A stretch of DNA of 10,666 bases from JBFHKO01 sp041595355 (GTDB taxonomy: Bacteria; Pseudomonadota; Gammaproteobacteria; Enterobacterales; Aeromonadaceae): contig JBFHKO010000080.1 in NCBI GenBank assembly GCA_041595355.1, forward strand, positions 1 to 10,666. The letters are read 5' to 3'. The notes below the pieces were generated by a model, which was given only the letters and a program-made list of their open reading frames with translations, ran no database searches and was not told the DNA's origin. The position numbers and the translations under genes are program-made. The first letter of the stretch is position 1. Every line of letters starts with the position of its first letter. Below are positions 6,077-10,666 of this stretch, piece after piece.

Positions 6077-7834
6077 GTGAGAGTCTGTTTGTCGGTTTTA
6101 TTGCGTCTGGCCTGGTTTTTCAAGGCCGAGTGGCGGCGCTACCTGGTGACGGTGCTGCTGCTGGGGCTGGTGGCCGGCATGCAGGCCATTCCTCCCGCCC
6201 TCATCGGCCACAGCATCGATCGCATCGTCCAGGGCGGCCCCTCCCTGAGCATCCTGCTGCCCTATTTGGGCCTCTTCGCCCTGCTCGGAGTCGGCATCTA
6301 CGGCCTGCGTTTCGTCTGGCGGGTGCTCCTCTACGGCAGTGCCTACAAGCTGGCCTACCTGCTGCGCAGCCGGCTATTCACCCATTTCTGCCACATGAGC
6401 CCGGCCTTTTTCCAGCAGCACCGCACCGGCGATCTGATGGCTCATGCCACCAACGACATCCAGGCCGTGGAGCAGACCGCCGGCGACGGCGTACTGACGC
6501 TGGTCGACTCGCTGCTGATGGGCGGGCTGGTGCTCTTCATCATGTGCAGTCGCTACTCCTGGTCGCTCACCCTGCTGGCACTGCTGCCCCTGCCGGTGAT
6601 GGCACTTTGCATGCACCGCTTCGGCAACCAGATCCACCACGCCTACCGGCACGCCCAGGCCGCCTTCGGGCAGCTGAACAACCAGACCCAGGAGGCCCTC
6701 TCCGGCATCCGGGTGCTGAAAGCCTTTGCCGTCGAGCCGCTGGCGCAGCAGCGCTTCGCCGATCTGGCCCGCGACGCCGGGGCAGCCAATCTGGCCGTGG
6801 CACGCATCGACGCCAAATTCGAACCGGTGATCTACCTGTGCATCGGCGCCTCCTACCTGCTGGCCGTGGGTGGCGGCGGCTGGCTGGTACACCGGGGCGA
6901 GCTCAGCATCGGCCAGCTGACCAGTTTCTCCCTCTACCTGGGACAGCTCATCTGGCCCATGTTCGCCCTCGCCTGGCTGTTCAACATCATAGAGCGGGGC
7001 AGCGCGGCCTATGGGCGCATCGAGGCCATCCTGGCCGAGCAGAGCCTCATCCGTTCGCCGGCGGATGCCGAGCCCCTCGACTCAGCCACGCCCCTGTCAG
7101 TGAACTTGCGCCGGCATGCACGGGGGGAGGGCCCGCCCATCTTGCAGGATCTGCGACTCACGATTCAGGCCGGTGAGCTGGTCGGCATCGTCGGCCGTAC
7201 CGGGGCCGGCAAGAGCAGCCTGCTCAACCTGCTGCTGCGACTGGAGGATCCCAGCGATGGCGAGCTGCGCCTCGGCACGCAACCCCTGCCACGACTGCAG
7301 CTGCAGAGCCTGCGCCGCGCCTTCGCCTACGTGCCCCAGGAGCCGTTCCTGTTTTCCATGAGCATCGCCGATAACATCGCCCTCGGTCGCCCCGATGCCG
7401 CCCGCACCGACATCGAGCAGGCGGCGCGCAGCGCCTGCATCCACGACGACATCATGGCATTTCCCAAGGGCTATCAGACCCAGGTAGGCGAGAGCGGCAT
7501 CACCCTCTCCGGTGGCCAAAAGCAGCGCATCGCCATCGCCCGCGCGCTGCTGCTGCAGGCGCCCATACTGCTGCTCGACGATGCCCTGTCGGCGGTGGAT
7601 GCCCGCACCGAACAGGCGATCCTCATGCACCTGCGTGACGCCCTGAAGGAGCGGACCGTGCTGGTGGTCAGCCACCGCATGAGCGCCGTGGAGCTGGCCG
7701 GGCAGATACTGGTGCTCGACAAGGGCCGTCTCATCGAACAGGGGCGGCATGCCGAACTGCTGGCCCAGGACGGCTGGTATGCCCGCATGTGGCGCTACCA
7801 GCGTCTGGAGCAGGGCTGGGAGACCTCCGCATGA
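6077..7834 (+). CDS. mdlA: ABC multidrug exporter half-transporter MdlA (SmdA-like)
   Basis: Inner-membrane ABC exporter half (membrane domain plus ATPase), pairing with MdlB; the Serratia SmdAB orthologue confers resistance to several drugs and dyes. 585 residues (E. coli about 590). The membrane domain is about residues 15-310 (WFFKAEWRRYLVTV at the first helix, GDLMAHATNDIQAVEQ coupling-helix region). ATPase: Walker A GRTGAGKS at 373-380 with Lys379, Q-loop PQEPFLFS, signature LSGGQ at 477-481, Walker B LLLDD with Asp501, and the H-loop VVSHRMS. The catalytic-base position after Walker B is Asp502 instead of Glu, as in my memory of E. coli MdlA, so this ATP site is degenerate. The end matches MdlA (DGWYARMWRYQRLE). 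No ATG fits: the GTG at 6077 is the first start in frame, while a TTG at 6089 has a GAG-rich Shine-Dalgarno-like stretch (6073-6083) and fits the E. coli length better. Translationally coupled to mdlB by ATGA. Confidence 0.92.
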   Translation: MRVCLSVLLRLAWFFKAEWRRYLVTVLLLGLVAGMQAIPPALIGHSIDRIVQGGPSLSILLPYLGLFALLGVGIYGLRFVWRVLLYGSAYKLAYLLRSRLFTHFCHMSPAFFQQHRTGDLMAHATNDIQAVEQTAGDGVLTLVDSLLMGGLVLFIMCSRYSWSLTLLALLPLPVMALCMHRFGNQIHHAYRHAQAAFGQLNNQTQEALSGIRVLKAFAVEPLAQQRFADLARDAGAANLAVARIDAKFEPVIYLCIGASYLLAVGGGGWLVHRGELSIGQLTSFSLYLGQLIWPMFALAWLFNIIERGSAAYGRIEAILAEQSLIRSPADAEPLDSATPLSVNLRRHARGEGPPILQDLRLTIQAGELVGIVGRTGAGKSSLLNLLLRLEDPSDGELRLGTQPLPRLQLQSLRRAFAYVPQEPFLFSMSIADNIALGRPDAARTDIEQAARSACIHDDIMAFPKGYQTQVGESGITLSGGQKQRIAIARALLLQAPILLLDDALSAVDARTEQAILMHLRDALKERTVLVVSHRMSAVELAGQILVLDKGRLIEQGRHAELLAQDGWYARMWRYQRLEQGWETSA

Positions 7835-9567
7835 ACGCCACCCTCCGACGGTTGCTGGGCTACTGCCGCTCCCACGCCCGGCCGCTGTGGCTGGGGGGCG
7901 GCCTGCTGTTACTGGCCACCCTGGCGGAGGTGGGCGGCCCCATGCTGATCAAACTCTTTATCGACGATTATCTGAGCCCGGGCCGCTGGGACCTGGCCGC
8001 CAGCCTGTGGCTCGGCGCCGGCTACCTGGCGCTGCAGGGGCTCTCGGCGCTGGGCTTCTATCTGCAATCCCTGCAGTTCAGCCGGGTTGCCCAGGCCATA
8101 GTGCAACGCATTCGCGAGCAGGTCTTTGCCGGGGCCCTGCGCCTGCCGGCGCGCTATCTGGATCACCACAAGACCGGCAGCCTCATCTCCACCATCACCA
8201 ACGACACCGAGGCCCTGATGAACCTCTACGTCCAGGTGATTGGCCAGTTCGTGCAAAAATGCGTGCTGCTGCTCGGCATCCTCGGCGCCATGGCACTGCT
8301 GGACTGGCAACTGTGCCTGGTCGCCCTGCCACTGCTGCTGGGTGCCCTGGCCGTCATGTGGCTCTATCAGCGGCTGTCAGTGCCCATAGTGCGCGCCACC
8401 CGCGCCCTGCTGTCCGACATCAACGGCCGGCTGAACGAATCCCTGCAGGGCATGACGGTGATCCAGACCCTGAGCCAAGAGCTGCATTTCGCGGCCGCCT
8501 TCGACGCCGTCAATCAACGCCACTGCCAGGCCCGGGGCCGCAGCCTGCGACTCAACGGCCTGCTGCTGCGCCCGCTCATCGATCTGCTGCACATGCTGGT
8601 GCTGATGGGACTGCTCGCCCTGTTCGGTCTGCAGGGCAGCCAGCTGATCCCCGTCGGGATCATCTATGCCTTTGTCAGCTACCTGGGACGCATGGTCGAG
8701 CCCATCAATGCCATGACCAACCAGCTCGCCCAGTTGCAGCAGGCCATGGTGGCCGGCGAGCGGGTCTTTGGCCTGATGGATGAGCCCAAGGAGCGTCTCG
8801 GTGGCCAGACGCCGCAACTGAACGGCGCCCTGAGCTTCGAGGCGGTGAGCTTTGGCTACCAGCCAGAGGAGCCCATAGTGCGCGATGTGAGTTTCAACGT
8901 GCCGGCAGGACACATGCTGGCCATCGTCGGCCATACCGGCAGCGGCAAGTCGACCCTCATCAGCCTGCTGATGGGCCTCTATGCCCCCGACGCCGGCCAG
9001 ATCTGCCTGGACGGCCAGCCGCTGGCCAGTCTGGAGCTGACCGCCCTGCGTCGGCAAATTGGCCTGGTGCAGCAGGATCCGTTTATCTTCTCCGGCAGTC
9101 TGGCGGACAACCTGCGCCTGGGGCGGACACAACTGCGGGACAGCGATCTCTGGCAGGCCCTGGAGCAGGTACAGCTGGCCGAGCTGGTACGAAGCAGCCC
9201 GCTGGGGCTGGCCATGCCCATGGAGGAAGGCGGCAAAAATCTGTCGACGGGACAACGCCAGCTGCTCTCCTTTGCCCGGGCGCTGGTGGGCAAGCCCCGC
9301 ATCCTGATCCTCGACGAGGCCACCGCCAGTGTGGACTCCCAGACCGAGGTGCTGCTGCAGCGAGCACTGGCGCACCTGCGCCGGCACTACACCCTCATCG
9401 CCGTGGCGCACCGGCTATCGACCATCGTCGACGCCGACGAAATCATATTGCTCGCCCAGGGCCGGGTGCTGGAGCGCGGTCGGCATGCCGAGCTGCTGGC
9501 GCTCGACCAGCACTATGCCAGCCTCTATCAGCTGCAGCAGCAACACGCCTGGCTGGAGGCGATGTGA
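7831..9567 (+). CDS. mdlB: ABC multidrug exporter half-transporter MdlB (SmdB-like)
   Basis: Second half of the heterodimeric ABC exporter, 578 residues (E. coli MdlB 593). The membrane domain is about residues 1-310, with EVGGPMLIKLFIDDYL at the first helix end, ISTITNDTEALMNLYV and YAFVSYLGRMVEPINAMTNQ, all close to E. coli MdlB. ATPase: Walker A GHTGSGKS at 367-374 with Lys373, Q-loop VQQDPFIFSG, signature LSTGQ at 471-475 (third position Thr instead of Gly), Walker B ILILDE with Asp495 and catalytic Glu496, H-loop AVAHRLSTIVDADE. The complete Asp-Glu pair here and the altered signature complement MdlA, giving one active and one degenerate composite site. The frame is open upstream to 7789, but the ATG at 7831 overlaps the mdlA stop as ATGA, matches the family N-terminus, and has GGGAG about nine bases upstream. 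Ends 13 bases before the stop of the converging TetR gene. Confidence 0.93.
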   Translation: MNATLRRLLGYCRSHARPLWLGGGLLLLATLAEVGGPMLIKLFIDDYLSPGRWDLAASLWLGAGYLALQGLSALGFYLQSLQFSRVAQAIVQRIREQVFAGALRLPARYLDHHKTGSLISTITNDTEALMNLYVQVIGQFVQKCVLLLGILGAMALLDWQLCLVALPLLLGALAVMWLYQRLSVPIVRATRALLSDINGRLNESLQGMTVIQTLSQELHFAAAFDAVNQRHCQARGRSLRLNGLLLRPLIDLLHMLVLMGLLALFGLQGSQLIPVGIIYAFVSYLGRMVEPINAMTNQLAQLQQAMVAGERVFGLMDEPKERLGGQTPQLNGALSFEAVSFGYQPEEPIVRDVSFNVPAGHMLAIVGHTGSGKSTLISLLMGLYAPDAGQICLDGQPLASLELTALRRQIGLVQQDPFIFSGSLADNLRLGRTQLRDSDLWQALEQVQLAELVRSSPLGLAMPMEEGGKNLSTGQRQLLSFARALVGKPRILILDEATASVDSQTEVLLQRALAHLRRHYTLIAVAHRLSTIVDADEIILLAQGRVLERGRHAELLALDQHYASLYQLQQQHAWLEAM

Positions 9568-9580
9568 GACAGCCCGCGCG

Positions 9581-10222
9581 TCAGTCGCGGTCCGGTCGCC
9601 GCGGCCCTCCCAGGGCCAATACCAGGGTCTCGAACAGCCAGCCTTCGTAACGCTCCGCCGACCAGCCACACTCGAGCACCAGCCGCCGATAGAGCTCGGC
9701 ACCGCTCAGGGCCTGCAAAATGGCGCCGGCGGCGGCCACATCCAGCTCCGATTTCAACCAGCCCGCCTCGGCCAGCCGCTCGAGGTTGCCAGCCTGGGTA
9801 TCGTGATGCCGGGCCCGCCCCTCGCCAGTCACATGGTGCAGCTCTGCCTCTGTCACGCCGGCCGCCTTCAGCCTGAGTCGCACCCGCTGCTCGGCGCCAT
9901 GCCGCTGACGAGCCCGGATGGCCAGCCGACGCACCTGCTCGCAGGCGCTGGCCTCCCCCTCCGGCCCATCGGATCGCGCGGGCCCCGCCTCGGCCAGCAT
10001 CAGCTGCTCGAACAGAGCCGCCAGCACATCAAGGCGCGAGCCGAAGAGTGCCAACACCCGCTCGAGGGGCAGCTTCGCCTCTGCGGCGATGGCCTCCAGG
10101 GTCATGCCGGCATACCCCTGGCTGCGCAGCAACGCCTCGGCGGCGGCCGCCATGCGCTGCCGGCTCTCATGTTCCACCGCTCTCCCCCCACCGGTATCCG
10201 TATCGGCATCGGTATGCGCCAT
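9581..10222 (-). CDS. TetR/AcrR-family transcriptional regulator
   Basis: DNA-binding repressor of the TetR type, 213 residues. The N-terminal HTH is at about residues 22-68: a first helix AAAAEALLRSQGYAGMT, then LEAIAAEAKLPLERVLALFGS, in register with the usual IA-x-x-AGVS-x-x-x-x-Y-x-x-F pattern, though the recognition helix end (ALFGSRLDVL) is less canonical. The C-terminal ligand/dimer domain is Ala/Leu/Arg-rich and gives no clue to the ligand. Residues 3-10 form an Asp-Thr/Asp-Ala repeat encoded by four tandem hexamers at 10193-10216. Start at 10222 is supported by an AGGAGG about ten bases upstream; an internal ATG at 10153 would remove the tail but stay just before the HTH. A TATAGT -10-like box lies upstream (10260-10265) without a good -35. 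It converges on mdlB, so regulation of mdlAB is possible by proximity only. Confidence 0.82.
   Translation of the reverse strand: MAHTDADTDTGGGRAVEHESRQRMAAAAEALLRSQGYAGMTLEAIAAEAKLPLERVLALFGSRLDVLAALFEQLMLAEAGPARSDGPEGEASACEQVRRLAIRARQRHGAEQRVRLRLKAAGVTEAELHHVTGEGRARHHDTQAGNLERLAEAGWLKSELDVAAAGAILQALSGAELYRRLVLECGWSAERYEGWLFETLVLALGGPRRPDRD
10193..10216. repeat. Four imperfect tandem hexamers inside the TetR gene N-terminus
   Basis: The plus strand reads GGTATC, CGTATC, GGCATC, GGTATG in direct succession, encoding the Asp-Thr/Asp-Ala tail of the TetR protein on the minus strand. Gain or loss of one unit would keep the frame. Confidence 0.6.
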
Positions 10223-10275
10223 GATGCAGGCCCCTCCTCAGTCGGGATTGACTGCTTAAACTATATGCGAGATGC

Positions 10276-10297
10276 GGGGGTTTCGGTAAAAGCCCCC
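10276..10297. other. Hairpin upstream of the TetR gene
   Basis: GGGGGTTT (10276-10283) can pair with AAA-g-CCCCC (10289-10297), with a single bulged G and a short CGGTA loop. No T tract follows on either strand. It lies in the 181-base gap between the TetR gene and the edge gene and overlaps the region where a TetR promoter -35 would fall, so an operator or attenuator role is conceivable but not shown. Confidence 0.3.
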
Positions 10298-10342
10298 CTC
10301 GGATTGCTGCCGGCCCGGATGAGCAGCCAGCAGACCCAGGCG

Positions 10343-10367
10343 CCAGCCGGGCTACAACGCCGGCTGG
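10343..10367. other. Strong stem-loop downstream of the right-edge gene
   Basis: CCAGCCGG (10343-10350) and CCGGCTGG (10360-10367) form a perfect eight-base stem with a nine-base loop. It lies 37 bases beyond the stop codon of the leftward-reading edge gene, where a terminator would be expected, but on that strand it is followed by CGCCTGGG instead of a T tract. On the plus strand a TTATTTTT stretch begins only about ten bases after the stem. Confidence 0.45.
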
Positions 10368-10403
10368 CAAGGGTTAGATTATTTTTCGTGCCATGCCTCC
10401 CTA

Positions 10404-10666
10404 TCAGGGGCACCCTTCCAGATTGAAGAAGGTCTTGGCAAGCGAGCCCGGCACATCCGCAGTCACCCCATTGGACGTATCTTCCAGCGTAATATCCTGA
10501 TAGGTCACACAGGCCAGGATCCGCTTCTGTCCGCCAGGACAAACCAACTCAGACTCGGGGGGGGACACCGTCAGACTGGCCGTGATTTGGCCGTTCTTGC
10601 CCGACGTGAAGGTGCCCGTGCTCTCTACCGCTCCCGTAAAATCCTGCTTGTTGCTGGCCTGCGGAT
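10404..10666 (-). CDS. Unrecognised protein, C-terminal 86 residues, cut by window edge
   Basis: An open frame reads leftwards from the window edge to TGA at 10404-10406; 86 residues are visible and the start is outside. I do not recognise it. The composition is Thr/Ser/Gly-rich with few charged residues (ASLTVSPPESELVCPGG, ACVTYQDITLEDTSNG, then ending FNLEGCP), contains three cysteines and alternates polar and hydrophobic residues as beta-strand proteins do. This suggests an exported or surface beta-rich protein, possibly with disulfides, for example a pilin-like or secreted protein ending in a C-terminal Cys; that is inference. The codon choice is somewhat less GC-biased (ATT, GAT, AAT, TCT, TTG) than in the neighbouring mdlAB genes, which may mean faster evolution or transfer. 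No other frame here gives a plausible protein. Confidence 0.6.
   Translation of the reverse strand, partial: PQASNKQDFTGAVESTGTFTSGKNGQITASLTVSPPESELVCPGGQKRILACVTYQDITLEDTSNGVTADVPGSLAKTFFNLEGCP

Noticed and set aside
7749..8783. A 344-codon plus-strand frame overlapping mdlA and mdlB
   Set aside because: It is a Pro/Arg/Ala-rich frame-shifted reading of mdlB, whose true frame has complete ABC transporter motifs.
8377..9411. A 344-codon minus-strand frame opposite mdlB
   Set aside because: His/Gln/Gly-rich antisense reading with no domain signature; mdlB explains the region.
1..10666. Search for CRISPR arrays, tRNA, rRNA, insertion sequences, toxin-antitoxin or phage-defence genes
   Set aside because: No spaced direct repeats, cloverleaf-like sequences, transposase motifs or defence-type domains were seen; the window is filled by housekeeping, envelope and transport genes.

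Overview
The window is a GC-rich (roughly 63-65% by eye) stretch of chromosome from a gammaproteobacterium. The set of E. coli-like orthologues (SetA/B-type sugar exporter, RoxA/YcfD, MepA, MdlA-MdlB) and their close similarity to the enteric proteins, together with the high GC, make a member of the Aeromonadales (Aeromonas/Oceanimonas/Zobellella-like) a reasonable guess. That placement is inference; no rRNA or other marker gene is present to fix it. Nine complete or partial protein genes fill almost the whole window, with no long empty stretch, no tRNA or rRNA, no CRISPR and no recognisable insertion sequence.

Left part (1-3006): a left-truncated SetA/SetB-family sugar efflux permease runs leftwards and is divergent from a MalY/PatB-family PLP enzyme that runs rightwards; the 110-122 bp between them carries a good sigma-70-like promoter for each direction. 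The PLP enzyme has an otherwise normal family sequence but reads Thr where the Schiff-base lysine should be and Glu where the pyridine-nitrogen Asp should be. After a gap containing a long GC-rich inverted repeat comes an exported TAXI-family solute-binding protein with no TRAP permease next to it.

Middle part (3010-5984): a periplasmic DsbA/ScsC-like disulfide oxidoreductase (CGYC, cis-Pro) with its own promoter and a clear rho-independent terminator, then roxA (JmjC-type ribosomal protein L16 arginine hydroxylase), then mepA (periplasmic LAS-type murein endopeptidase with all zinc ligands and all six disulfide cysteines).

Right part (6027-10666): a promoter, then mdlA and mdlB overlapping by ATGA and encoding the two halves of a heterodimeric ABC multidrug exporter with one degenerate and one consensus ATP site. 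Converging on mdlB is a TetR-family regulator. At the right edge is the C-terminal 86 residues of an unrecognised, probably secreted, leftward-reading protein, separated from the TetR gene by about 180 bp holding two hairpins.

Most of the content is ordinary core-genome housekeeping and envelope biology. I see no convincing sign of a novel multi-gene system. The observation most worth checking is the apparently lysine-less MalY/PatB homologue.
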